Positions 16,577-25,385 of a stretch of DNA of 64,000 bases are shown here, one piece after another (the stretch's first letter is position 1; each line of letters starts with the position of its first letter). The DNA comes from Bacteroidia bacterium (lineage in GTDB: Bacteria; Bacteroidota; Bacteroidia; J057; JADKCL01). Under the pieces are notes generated by a model. The model saw nothing but the letters and a program-made list of their open reading frames with translations. It did not search any database and was not told the DNA's origin. Both the position numbers and the translations under genes were made by a program. The stretch spans positions 310,001-374,000 of the forward strand of contig JACJYV010000005.1 in assembly GCA_020635905.1 (NCBI GenBank). The letters are read 5' to 3'.

Positions 16577-17596
16577 ATGAAACTTGAGGAACTCGAGCCG
16601 AAATACAAAGAACTCGTTCACCAGATCTCCCTTGCTTTTGAGAAGGGAAGGGAAAAAGCGTATAAAGCGATAGAACGTGCTCATTTAGAGACATATTGGG
16701 AAATCGGTAAGTATATCATTGAATTTGAACAAGGAGGTAAATTGCGCGCTCAATATGGGAGAACCCTTCTGGAAAACCTTTCCACCGATTTATCGACTTT
16801 GCATGGAAAAGGGTTTAGCAGGAGCAACCTTAATCATATGCGGCAATTGTATGTCCGGTACCCGATTTGTGAGACATTGTCTCACAAATTGAGTTGGTCT
16901 CACTTTGTAGAATTGATCAAAATTGATGATGATCTGGAACGGACCTTTTATGAAAAGCAGGCAGTTCTTGAAAATTGGAATGTGAGAGAGTTGAAACGCC
17001 AAAAAAGATCAAGTTTGTTTTTGAGGCTTGCCTCATCAAAGGACAAAAAAGGCATAATTGAAATGGCTTCCAGGGGCAAACTCGTTGAGAAGCCAACTGA
17101 CATCGTAAAGGACCCGTATGTGTTAGAGTTCCTCAAGATTCCCGAACCCCACCATTTGAGCGAATCGGAGTTGGAGAAACGATTGATCGAACACCTCCAG
17201 CACTTCTTGCTTGAATTGGGCAAAGGTTTTGCATTCATTGGTCGTCAATACCGGATCACTCTCGATAATCAACATCATTATGTGGATCTTGTTTTTTATC
17301 ACCGAATTTTAAAATGTTTTGTTCTGATCGACCTCAAAAGGGAAAAGGCTGGCTACCAGGATGTTGGCCAGATGAATATGTATTTGGGATATTTTGAAGC
17401 TGAAGAAAATACAACGGGAGATAATCCACCTATTGGAATTGTGTTAGCCAGGGAGAAGGATGACTTATTGATCCAATATGCAATGAACAGGGTTAGTTCT
17501 CAATTGTTCGTTTCCAGGTATCAACTTTACCTACCCAATAAGGAGGAATTAAAGGCAGAAGTTGAAAGGATTTATCTGGAAGAAGAGGAGATATAA
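16577..17596 (+). CDS. DUF1016 / YhcG-type PD-(D/E)XK nuclease family protein, second copy
   Basis: This is a 339-residue protein and a diverged paralogue of the one at 2089-3129. The ATG at 16577 follows an AT-rich leader. The N-terminal domain shows YWEIGKYI near residues 40-47 and GFSRSNLNHMRQLY near 83-96. The C-terminal nuclease domain has FAFIGRQYRI, the acidic residue in YVDLVFYH, and the catalytic VLIDLKR. Family members occur as orphans or in restriction-like loci. No partner methyltransferase is visible. It is flanked by spacers with no gene, and its downstream neighbour is a decayed gene. Confidence 0.85.
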   Translation: MKLEELEPKYKELVHQISLAFEKGREKAYKAIERAHLETYWEIGKYIIEFEQGGKLRAQYGRTLLENLSTDLSTLHGKGFSRSNLNHMRQLYVRYPICETLSHKLSWSHFVELIKIDDDLERTFYEKQAVLENWNVRELKRQKRSSLFLRLASSKDKKGIIEMASRGKLVEKPTDIVKDPYVLEFLKIPEPHHLSESELEKRLIEHLQHFLLELGKGFAFIGRQYRITLDNQHHYVDLVFYHRILKCFVLIDLKREKAGYQDVGQMNMYLGYFEAEENTTGDNPPIGIVLAREKDDLLIQYAMNRVSSQLFVSRYQLYLPNKEELKAEVERIYLEEEEI

Positions 17597-17792
17597 TTGC
17601 AAAAAGAGTTCTGTGCTCCCTAATGGAATTCCCCAATATGGGTCAACGCTATGCCTATGAGCAGAGGCGATCTTGAATACTCCTACGGCCCTTGCTCAAT
17701 AGCCCTGTGTTGAACTCAACCTCCCGTAGCTGAAGCCCATAGTTGGAAATTAACTACGCGAAGGTTAAGCTCATATAAAAATTTCAAAAGTT

Positions 17793-18100
17793 ATGAGTAA
17801 AGTTAAACAAAAAACTGCTGGCTTGATTAGCCAAAAACAATCTTCCAAGGCTATGATCGGGCACCAGTTCCTTGTTTTGAGGAGTATATGCACAAAGCGT
17901 AGCCCTGATTTGTCCGCACTTTGCCGGACAGCATGGCCTTTGCGAAAAAATTACTCAAAAGGTCTGAAAGGAGGCACCAAATCTTTCCCAAGGTGGCAAG
18001 GACAACCTTTCAATTGCTGAATCGGCCAAAACATTACCCTGCTTCAGGGAGTATTGCCCACCTCTCCATAAATCCATCCTATTCAATGCCCATAAGCTAA
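17793..18100 (+). pseudogene. Decayed gene fragment, function unknown
   Basis: A start-like ATG at 17793 opens MSKVKQKTAGLISQKQSSKA. From about 17870 a different frame carries FEEYMHKA, then two in-frame stops, and then a coherent stretch LPDSMAFAKKLLKRSE and KVARTTFQLLNRPK down to a stop at 18100. This looks like one gene broken by a frameshift and stop codons, but I recognise no family. The rest of the 590-base stretch between 17597 and 18187 holds no other gene and a few word-like repeats. Confidence 0.35.
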
Positions 18101-18132
18101 GCCCGTCGCACCGGAGCTTGAGCTCAACACTT

Positions 18133-18172
18133 GCTTCAATGAAGTGGGCGCCTTACGCCACTTCATTGAAGC
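18133..18172 (-). terminator. Inverted repeat downstream of the Mrr-like gene
   Basis: Two perfect 15-base arms, GCTTCAATGAAGTGG and its complement, flank a 10-base loop. The structure lies 16 bases beyond the stop codon of the gene at 18188-19684, where a terminator or a transcript-protecting hairpin is expected. It lacks a clear run of T on the minus strand, so intrinsic termination is only one option. Confidence 0.5.
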
Positions 18173-18187
18173 TTAATTGTTGGTGGA

Positions 18188-19684
18188 TTATTCTTCTTCA
18201 TCAAGTTTTAGTAAAACTGCCTTGCCGGGATTTTTCCGTTCAGTGGGGTTGGGCGCATCATCAAGAAGCCAAATGCTCGCGAATCCGCCGGTGTCCATTT
18301 TCCCTATTCCCTTTCGTGTCATCAAGTTGAGACATTCAACAATACCATCTGGACCCCAAATTTCAAGGTTTCTAGTCTCTTTTATTTCGGAAATGTTTCT
18401 TGTTTCATGAAAATATTCGGTTAAGTGGCTACGCTGAAAATCAGTTAGAAACCCAGAGACAATAATTTCTTTAAGCATTCGGAATGCATTCCTGGCACTT
18501 CTAGAATCTTCAACAAATTCTTTTCCTACTCTTGAATTTATATCCTTGCAGTGCCGAATAGTCAGCTGAAGTGCTTCTGGAGACCATTTCAACAATTTAA
18601 ATATGGTATTAATTTCATTCTCGGGAATCTGGATTTTTCCCACTTCCTTAATTAAGAAATTTAAGAAGTCTGCGTTCACAACTTCATCATAAAATTTTCC
18701 AGTAAAAATGGGGGCGATTTTCCTGCCAGAATGAATCCATTTTAGAAAGTGAAGTTTTTCAATATTATTCCCGATGCGAAGACTTACTTCATCTCCATTT
18801 AAACCCATTACTTCTTCAAGAACAAGATGATCAACAACTCGGTTGATTTCAGAATCTTCATTCTCAAAACTAAACAAGTTGTCATTTTCCTGGATTCCCT
18901 CTTTTATTTTTTCTAATAGTACTTTTAATTCCATTCTTAGCCCAGAATGCAAGAAAAGGGCAATAACCATTTTTTGAAGAATTTCTCTTTTACTTTTTAT
19001 TATTCTTTCCGTTTCAAGCTCTATGAACTGAATTCCTTCAAAGTGGTTACTTATTAGGACAATGATGTTCTGGACTTCGGAGGAGTTAATTTGTTCTAAA
19101 TTCGGCTTAAGCAAAGTAAAAAGCCCATCTTCAAAAATTATTATTATGAATAAATTTCCATCATAAAAAGTTGAGTATAAGGATTTGGGAATCCTGTCTG
19201 TATAAGCTGATAACAGCTTAAGGATTTCTTGGTTTGTCGCCAGGGAAAACACCTTCCTTATTGATCGTGTAAGTGTTTCGCCGGAAATAAGCTCAATATA
19301 GTCTTGGTGGTTCCGGAACTCTTCATAACTTCCGTATACATTTCCATTCGCCCCATTAAAGGCGATAAGATATCCATTTATTTGGTTGGACTTTGTTTCT
19401 CTTTCAAGGTGGATTTTGCCAAGGAACTTTAGCCAATCAGTACTATTAATCGGATCTTTTTTTGCTTTGCACTCGCATAAAATTGAGACCTTTTTACGTT
19501 CACCCAATCCCTCCTGAATAATTTTTCCGTAAACATCTATTTCGTGGCCTCCAGCACCAATTTGATTTGTAACGATCTCCTGAACCCCTATTCTTCCGAG
19601 AAGAAAATGGGTTAATTTTTCTAATTGAGTTCCCTTGTCATCGTTACTTTTTCCAATGATTATTAAGTCCATTTCTATATTCAA
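18188..19684 (-). CDS. PD-(D/E)XK (Mrr-like) nuclease-domain protein with long unknown C-terminus
   Basis: This is a 498-residue protein; an in-frame ATG at 19672 is an alternative start. Residues 15-110 fit a restriction-endonuclease fold: an N-terminal helix with Glu 22, GAGGHEID at 43-50 with Asp 50, and ECK with Glu 71 and Lys 73, giving the D-ExK active site. Proteins of this kind cut DNA, often modified DNA. The remaining 380 residues show no domain I can name. The gene lies 48 bases downstream of a caspase-like gene in the same direction, so the two probably form one operon. That operon's first gene is now split by an IS element, which may also cut off expression of this gene. Confidence 0.72.
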   Translation of the reverse strand: MNIEMDLIIIGKSNDDKGTQLEKLTHFLLGRIGVQEIVTNQIGAGGHEIDVYGKIIQEGLGERKKVSILCECKAKKDPINSTDWLKFLGKIHLERETKSNQINGYLIAFNGANGNVYGSYEEFRNHQDYIELISGETLTRSIRKVFSLATNQEILKLLSAYTDRIPKSLYSTFYDGNLFIIIIFEDGLFTLLKPNLEQINSSEVQNIIVLISNHFEGIQFIELETERIIKSKREILQKMVIALFLHSGLRMELKVLLEKIKEGIQENDNLFSFENEDSEINRVVDHLVLEEVMGLNGDEVSLRIGNNIEKLHFLKWIHSGRKIAPIFTGKFYDEVVNADFLNFLIKEVGKIQIPENEINTIFKLLKWSPEALQLTIRHCKDINSRVGKEFVEDSRSARNAFRMLKEIIVSGFLTDFQRSHLTEYFHETRNISEIKETRNLEIWGPDGIVECLNLMTRKGIGKMDTGGFASIWLLDDAPNPTERKNPGKAVLLKLDEEE

Positions 19685-20283
19685 ATTTCATTTAGATAGC
19701 AGCAGTCTAAATCTTAAGATTGTCATGTAATATTACTCAATAAGGAAATACGCAGCGGCCCCTTGTGCGATCAGAAGCAAATTGTTGATTTTATCTATAT
19801 GTCTTTTAGTGGGGACCTTTTTATACTTCATACAGTCGCTATATAATTGAATATTATGATATACAGCTTGCAAAGATCGGTCTCCTATTGATACTAAAGC
19901 CGCTCTAAACGGGGGATTTTGGATGTTCCAGATCTTTTGAATTCCATTTCCGAAACACATTATGGTTCCGTTAACAATTAGCCCATTATCAGTTTTTTCA
20001 TTCAGGTTCGAAAGTTGGGCACTGACCTCCTCCCATTCTACGATAAAATCTTCATTTCCAAATCCATCCCCTCCTGCAATTCCATGACCTACAAATTGAA
20101 GAATCATTCCTTTCCCTAGTTCTTCATTCTCAAGATTTTTGATCATGGAAATTGCTTCATTGCCGCTATTTGGACTAAGACAAACCGATCGAACTTGGTG
20201 AGAGTCAAAATGTTTTTTTAATGATTCTGAAATTTTATTGCCATTTCGCTCTTCTTCTGTGAAAAAATCCAGAATTGCTACTA

Positions 20284-21483
20284 GTGTCTTGTCAATTTTA
20301 AAATGACGTAAATTGTGCGTATCTTTGCAAAAAAAGATATGCCAAACATTTACGTTGTAACCTTGACCTCCCCTGAACGGGAAGAATTGATGTCCATCAT
20401 CCACAAAGGGAAACATAGTGCCAAAACTTATCGCAGTGCCTATGTTTTGCTGAATACTGATGAGGGCGAGTATCAGGTTGAAAAGCTTACCAATGAGGCG
20501 ATTGCGAAAGTTTTGAAGATCGGGATGCGGACAATTGACCGGATTAAAAAGCAATTCGTTGAGGAAGGTCTCGAAGCCTGTTTAAGTCGCAGAAAGTCCT
20601 CGCGTGAATACCATAGTAAGATTGACGGGGATTTGGAGGCTCATTTGATCGCGTTGAGTTGTGGTGATCCCCTGAGGGATTTTTCCAAATGGTCCTTGCG
20701 AATGTTGGCGGATAAGGCCGTAGAATTGAATTACGTGGATAAAATTTCCCATGAAACGGTTCGTCAACTTTTAAAAAACGAATTAAAACCCTGGAAAGTT
20801 GAGGGCTGGGTCATCCCGCCAAAGCAAAATTCGGAATTCGTGGCTAACATGGAAATGGTCCTGGATGTCTACAAACGCCCCTTTTCGGCAAAAAACCCGG
20901 TGGTTTGCATGGATGAATCACCCAAGCAACTCATTTCTGAAACCAGAGTTACTGTCCCAATGAAGAAGGGCGCTCCCAAAAGAATAGATTATGAGTATAA
21001 GCGATGTGGCGCCTGCAATATCTTTATGTCGAACGAGCCTTTGGCAGGAAAGAGGAGGGTGAAAGTAACTGAGCGGAAAACCAAAAGAGATTGGGCAGAA
21101 TTTGTGAGGGAAATTGCAGACAATGACTATCCTGAAGCTGAAAAGATCACATTGGTAATGGACAATCTCAATACCCACCATCCAAGTTCATTGTATGAGG
21201 CTTTTGCCCCGGAAGAAGCCAAACGGGTTTGGGACAGGTTTGAATTTGTTTATACACCCAAACATGGAAGCTGGCTAAACATGGCAGAAATTGAGCTGAA
21301 CGTCCTTAATGGTCAATGTCTGAACAGAAGGATCGATAATCTTCGGGAAATTATCACGGAGGTAAAAGCCTGGCAAGATGCCCGAAACCAGAAGGACTGC
21401 AAAATAAACTGGCGCTTCACAACAAAGGATGCCCGAATCAAACTCAAACGGCTTTATCCGTCAATTGAGGATTGACAGGACAC
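20284..21483 (+). mobile_element. IS630-family insertion sequence, 1200 bp, complete
   Basis: The element is bounded by a TA target duplication (20282-20283 and 21484-21485), the hallmark of IS630/Tc1-mariner elements. Terminal inverted repeats begin GTGTCTTGTCAAT at the left and GTGTCCTGTCAAT, read inward, at the right, one mismatch in the first 13 bases. It contains a single intact transposase gene. It is inserted in the caspase-like gene after codon 9-10. I see no second full copy in the window. Confidence 0.9.
20339..21475 (+). CDS. IS630-family transposase
   Basis: This is a 378-residue transposase. The ATG at 20339 is chosen (MPNIYVVTLTSPEREEL); a GTG eight codons upstream is in frame. 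The N-terminal part has a helix-turn-helix with NEAIAKVLKIGMRTIDRIKK. The DDE catalytic core is complete: Asp in VVCMDESPKQL, Asp in TLVMDNLNTHH, and Glu in SWLNMAEIELN. The three motifs lie in the order and spacing typical of the family. The gene ends nine bases before the right terminal repeat boundary, so the element carries no passenger gene. Confidence 0.95.
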   Translation: MPNIYVVTLTSPEREELMSIIHKGKHSAKTYRSAYVLLNTDEGEYQVEKLTNEAIAKVLKIGMRTIDRIKKQFVEEGLEACLSRRKSSREYHSKIDGDLEAHLIALSCGDPLRDFSKWSLRMLADKAVELNYVDKISHETVRQLLKNELKPWKVEGWVIPPKQNSEFVANMEMVLDVYKRPFSAKNPVVCMDESPKQLISETRVTVPMKKGAPKRIDYEYKRCGACNIFMSNEPLAGKRRVKVTERKTKRDWAEFVREIADNDYPEAEKITLVMDNLNTHHPSSLYEAFAPEEAKRVWDRFEFVYTPKHGSWLNMAEIELNVLNGQCLNRRIDNLREIITEVKAWQDARNQKDCKINWRFTTKDARIKLKRLYPSIED

Positions 21484-21726
21484 TAGAGATATGTCGGTAC
21501 CTAAAAACTTCATAATATTTCCCCTAACGTACTAATAATCGTATTTCGATTATATCACCTACATACATTTGAAGGTTAATTTATGAAATCCAGGGGACTA
21601 TTGATGCCTTCAAATATTTTGGTGGGGACGGGGGTATAAATCTAGGTAGCCTTGCCGCAAGTATGCCCAGACTACATTAACCTACCCCATTTTGAAGCAA
21701 GTGAGTCTCAATAGTACACCCCCAAA

Positions 21727-23877
21727 TCACCCATGAAACCGCTCCCCCTTCTCCGCCTTCTCCTTCAGCATCTTCGCGGGCCGAAATTTCGGCCCGAATT
21801 TCCCCATCAGCCCTTCCATGATGTCCACCACAGCCTTCGCGCCTACGGCATCTATGTAACGGAAAGGTCCGCCCGTGAAGGGCGGAAAGCCCAGCCCAAA
21901 CACTGCCCCCACATCTCCGTCCACGGGGGCGGCGATGATGCCTTCTTCGAGACACATCACGGCTTCGTTGAGCATCTGCATCAGGCAGCGCTGCTGGATC
22001 TCCGTGGGGTCGAATTTGGTGCGGGGCTTGCCGCCAAAATATTGGTAAACGTCGGGATTGCCCTTCAAACGCTTGCCCGTTTTGGGATGGTAGAGGTAAT
22101 AACCCTTTTTGTTTTTGCGTCCCAGGTAGCCCGCCTTGAACATGTCCAGCAGGCCCGTGGCCACTTTCACCCCTTCGCGCTCCTTCACCACGTCGATCAT
22201 GTCGCCGGTCATGACGTGGGCGCCCACATCAAGGCCCACTTCGTCCATCACCTTGAAGGGCCCCACCGGGTACCCCGCTTTGGTCATGGCGCGGTCCACA
22301 TCGGCCACTTCGGCCCCTTCTTCGAGCATGAGCATGGCCTCGTTGAGGTAGGGAGCCAGGATGCGGTTCGCATAAAATCCGGGGCCGTCCTTGACCACGA
22401 TCACGGTTTTGCCCTGACGCACACCCGCTTCATAGCAGGTGCCAATCACCCAATCCGCGGTTTTGTCCGTGCGGATGATCTCCAGCAGGGGCATTTTGGG
22501 CACGGGTGAAAAGTAGTGCATGCCGATCACATTTTCGGGTCGAGCAGCCGCTTTGCTCATTTCCGTGATGGAAAGGGCCGAGGTATTGGTGGCAAAGATG
22601 GTATCCGGACGGGCCACGCCTTCCACTTCCTTGATGATGGCCTTTTTGAGGTCCATTTTCTCGGGCACCGCCTCGATCACGATGTCCACCTTGTCAAAAT
22701 CGGCATAGTCGAGCTGTCCGCGCACCCGGCCCATCACTTCCTGGGCGTCGGCCTTGCTGTAAATGCGGCGCTTCATTTTGGTGGAAATGGATTTCCAGAT
22801 CAGTTTGCGTGCATCCGTGATCATGTCCTGACTGATGTCCTTCATGAAGATGTCCATGTCATTGAAGATGCTGACCTCGGCGATGCCTGCGCCCATGAAA
22901 CCTGCGCCCAGCAGCGCAATGGTGTTCGTTTTCTTGCTGACTTCGGCCCAGGGATTTTTCTTCTTGTCGGTCATGACGTGGAAGATGTTGATCAGTTCTT
23001 TGCTGACCTGCCCGAGCATGAGTTTTTCAAATTTGATTACTTCAGCTTCGTAACCCGCCTTATTGCCTTTTTTGAGGCCAATTTCCACACAATTGATGAT
23101 CTCGGGTACGGCAGGATAATTGCCCTGGGTCATGCGGGCCACCGTTTTGCGGGCCTGACTGAAGACGATATTGCGGCCAATGCCCGTGTCATCCAGGAAC
23201 CACTGCACAAATTTCTTTTTGCGCTTGGGACGGGTCCATTTGCCTTCGGCTATGCGTTTGGCCAGGGCCACTGCACTTTGGTGGAGTTTATTTTTATTGA
23301 CCACATCGTCCACCAGGCCCATGCGTTTGGCGGGGAAGGCGAAGATGTTTTTGCCGGTCAGCATCATGTCGAGAGAAGCCTGCAGGCCCACCAGTTTGGG
23401 CAGGCGCTGGGTGCCGCCGCCGCCGGGCAACAAGCCCAGTTTCACCTCAGGCAGAGCCAGTTTGGTGGATTTATGATCTGAACAGATCCGCGCATGGCAG
23501 GCCAGGGGCAATTCCACACCGAGGCCGTAGGCCGTGCCGTGAATGGCCGCCACCACGGGCTTTTTGGAAGCCGCAATGCGGGCCAGAATCTCGTGTCCTT
23601 TGCGGGAAATGGGTTGAAAATCCCCTTCCTTTTCAGCCTTGAAGGCATTGATGTCAGCCCCCGCAATGAAGTCCTTTTTGCCCGAAATCAGGACCACTGC
23701 CTTGACTTCGTTGTCGTTTTCGAGCTCCTCAAACACCCCGGCCATCATGTTGATGAGTCCCGGGTTGACGACGTTCATTTTTTCGCCCTTGCGGTCCAGC
23801 CAAAGGGTGGCGACGCCGTCTTTTTTTTCAATTCTTACGAAGTCTTCGCGGCTAATTCCAGTATTTTCAGTTGACAT
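21727..23877 (-). CDS. fadJ: Bifunctional enoyl-CoA hydratase / 3-hydroxyacyl-CoA dehydrogenase
   Basis: This is a 716-residue fatty-acid oxidation complex alpha subunit. Residues 1-190 are a crotonase domain with the oxyanion-hole AGADINAF near 72-79 and GLLPGGGGTQRL near 150. Residues 320 onward are the 3-hydroxyacyl-CoA dehydrogenase with the NAD site LGAGFMGAGIAE and NTSALSITEM, then GMHYFSPVPKMPLLEI and the C-terminal dimer domains. Together these catalyse hydration of enoyl-CoA and oxidation of 3-hydroxyacyl-CoA. The gene is 131 bases downstream of the thiolase gene in the same direction and forms the beta-oxidation operon with it. FadJ is favoured over FadB because the partner is FadI-like, but the split is soft. 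Confidence 0.93.
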   Translation of the reverse strand: MSTENTGISREDFVRIEKKDGVATLWLDRKGEKMNVVNPGLINMMAGVFEELENDNEVKAVVLISGKKDFIAGADINAFKAEKEGDFQPISRKGHEILARIAASKKPVVAAIHGTAYGLGVELPLACHARICSDHKSTKLALPEVKLGLLPGGGGTQRLPKLVGLQASLDMMLTGKNIFAFPAKRMGLVDDVVNKNKLHQSAVALAKRIAEGKWTRPKRKKKFVQWFLDDTGIGRNIVFSQARKTVARMTQGNYPAVPEIINCVEIGLKKGNKAGYEAEVIKFEKLMLGQVSKELINIFHVMTDKKKNPWAEVSKKTNTIALLGAGFMGAGIAEVSIFNDMDIFMKDISQDMITDARKLIWKSISTKMKRRIYSKADAQEVMGRVRGQLDYADFDKVDIVIEAVPEKMDLKKAIIKEVEGVARPDTIFATNTSALSITEMSKAAARPENVIGMHYFSPVPKMPLLEIIRTDKTADWVIGTCYEAGVRQGKTVIVVKDGPGFYANRILAPYLNEAMLMLEEGAEVADVDRAMTKAGYPVGPFKVMDEVGLDVGAHVMTGDMIDVVKEREGVKVATGLLDMFKAGYLGRKNKKGYYLYHPKTGKRLKGNPDVYQYFGGKPRTKFDPTEIQQRCLMQMLNEAVMCLEEGIIAAPVDGDVGAVFGLGFPPFTGGPFRYIDAVGAKAVVDIMEGLMGKFGPKFRPAKMLKEKAEKGERFHG

Positions 23878-24008
23878 TTTCTTGGTGGTTATTTTTTTAA
23901 CACAAAGGGCTCAAAGTTCTCAAAGAGACGAAAATATTATGTCTGGGGTCAAATGGTTTCCCATAATTTCTTAGGGGGCTTTGTGAACTTTGTGTTTAAT
24001 TTTTCTCC

Positions 24009-25286
24009 CTAAATCTTTTCCAAAATCATTGCATGCCCATGTGCGCCGGCGGCGCAGGAGGCAATCAGGGCGTACTTTCCGCCTTCGGCGTGGAGACGGT
24101 TGGCCGCCATGGTCACCAGACGTGCGCCGGTGGCGCCGAAGGGATGGCCAATGGAAAGAGAGCCACCCCAGTTGTTCAGTTTTTCACGGGGAATTTCACC
24201 CACGGCCTGGTCGTAACCCAGTTTGGATTGGGCCCATTCGGCAGAAGCCAGGCATTTGAGGTTGGCCAAAACCTGACCTGCAAAGGCTTCGTGCATTTCG
24301 ATCACATCAAAATCTTCCAGCTTCATGCCGGTTTTTTGCAGCAGGCGATAGGTGGAATAGGCAGGTCCGAGCAGCAATTCGTCGTCGAGGTCCTGACCGG
24401 TGAAAACGTAATCCACGATGCGGGCTTTGGCTTTGAGGCCCAATTCTTTGGCTTTTTCTTCTTCTGCCAGCAAAACAGCCGCCGCCCCATCCGTGAGGAA
24501 GGAGGAATTGGCTGCAGTAAGGGTTCCGTATTTTTTGTCGAAGGCGGGACGAAGTTTGGATAATTTTTCCAGGGCGCTGTCGCCACGGACTCCGTTGTCG
24601 CGGTTCAGGGGGCGGAATTTTGGGGGAAGGGCCACTTCCACCACGTCGTTGAGGTGACCGGCTTCAGCCGCGGCGTGGGCTTTGTGGTGAGAATTTACGG
24701 CAAATTCATCCTGCTCTTTGCGACCCACCGCGTAGGCACCCGTCAGGTTTTCACAATCCTGGCCCATGGTGCGGTTGGTGATGTATTCGGCCACACGGGG
24801 ACGTTCGGGCAAAAAGTCCTTGATTCTGAGGGTGAACAGGAATTTCAGCATGTCCCCAAATCCACGCAGTTTTTGTGCATTGAACAGCTTTTTCTGCATT
24901 TCCTTGCGAAAACTGATGGGCGTATCTGAGGTATTGTCCACCCCGCCCGCCACGATCAGGTCGGCCTGCCCTGAAACGATGCGGTCATAGCCGTTGGCGA
25001 TGGCACGGTTGGCAGAGATGCAGGCCATGGTCACGGTGTCGCAGGGCACCCGTGAAGGAATACCCGCCGTGACCGCACTTTCGCGGGAAACGTTGCTGGT
25101 ACGGAGGTTGGAAATGACGGTCCCCATGATCACTCCGTCAATTTTATCAGGTTCCACCCCGGTTTTGGTCAGCAATCCCTTGATTGCATACTGGCCCAGT
25201 TGCCAGGACATGAGGTCCATATAATCTGTCCCCGAACGCAGGAAAGGCGTTCTTGCTCCGTCCACTACCACTACTTTTCTGTTCAT
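24009..25286 (-). CDS. fadI: Acetyl-CoA C-acyltransferase (3-ketoacyl-CoA thiolase)
   Basis: This is a 425-residue thiolase, the length of FadI rather than the shorter FadA. The acylated nucleophile is Cys 89 in TMACISAN. The catalytic His lies in GHPFGATGAR and the second Cys in SCAAGAHGHAM near the C-terminus. The last motif usually reads GGxG, so the Ala-His here is a small deviation. It cleaves 3-ketoacyl-CoA with CoA to give acetyl-CoA and a shortened acyl-CoA. It is divergent from the MarR regulator gene, with a palindromic CAATGCATGCATTG site between them, so the regulator probably controls this operon. Confidence 0.93.
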   Translation of the reverse strand: MNRKVVVVDGARTPFLRSGTDYMDLMSWQLGQYAIKGLLTKTGVEPDKIDGVIMGTVISNLRTSNVSRESAVTAGIPSRVPCDTVTMACISANRAIANGYDRIVSGQADLIVAGGVDNTSDTPISFRKEMQKKLFNAQKLRGFGDMLKFLFTLRIKDFLPERPRVAEYITNRTMGQDCENLTGAYAVGRKEQDEFAVNSHHKAHAAAEAGHLNDVVEVALPPKFRPLNRDNGVRGDSALEKLSKLRPAFDKKYGTLTAANSSFLTDGAAAVLLAEEEKAKELGLKAKARIVDYVFTGQDLDDELLLGPAYSTYRLLQKTGMKLEDFDVIEMHEAFAGQVLANLKCLASAEWAQSKLGYDQAVGEIPREKLNNWGGSLSIGHPFGATGARLVTMAANRLHAEGGKYALIASCAAGAHGHAMILEKI

Positions 25287-25371
25287 AATCTTCGTTTAAG
25301 TCCTTTGTATGAAGTCCTTAGCTTTTGCAAAATGAAATTCCCCTGCAATCTAACCACTATGGACTAATTTT

Positions 25372-25385
25372 CAATGCATGCATTG
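25372..25385. promoter_or_regulatory. Palindromic operator between fadI and marR
   Basis: A perfect 14-bp palindrome CAATGCATGCATTG lies in the intergenic region of the divergent fadI and marR genes. Its right end (TTG at 25383-25385) coincides with the -33 element of the marR promoter. Two more identical copies precede the acyl-CoA dehydrogenase gene. The preceding bases AATTTT are also shared by all three. This is the likely binding site of the MarR protein. Confidence 0.8.

Larger units (their letters stand above)
19733..21513 (-). pseudogene. Caspase-like (C14/CHAT-type) protein gene interrupted by an IS630 element
   Basis: The gene is split in two: codons 1-10 lie at 21486-21513 on the far side of the insertion and the rest at 19733-20283. 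Joining the flanks and keeping a single TA gives an open frame of 192 codons, MKFLGTDISL followed by VAILDFFTEE. The product shows a hydrophobic strand ending in QFVGHG (His 76) and a second strand ending in GTIMCFGNG (Cys 119), a spacing of 43 residues close to that of caspases. No signal peptide is seen. The Mrr-like gene follows 48 bases downstream. The call as caspase-like is by motif only and needs structural support. Outside the insertion the frame shows no damage, so the insertion is probably recent. Confidence 0.68.

Noticed and set aside
22516..23481. Forward frame opposite fadJ
   Set aside because: His- and Phe-rich composition is typical of an antisense frame, and fadJ motifs are unambiguous on the other strand.
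23895..24000. AACACAAAGGGCTCAAAG and CTTTGTGAACTTTGTGTT words between fadJ and fadI
   Set aside because: They form an imperfect inverted repeat and could be read as a terminator, but they belong to the common CACAAAG word family and lie inside a likely operon, so I did not call a regulatory site.
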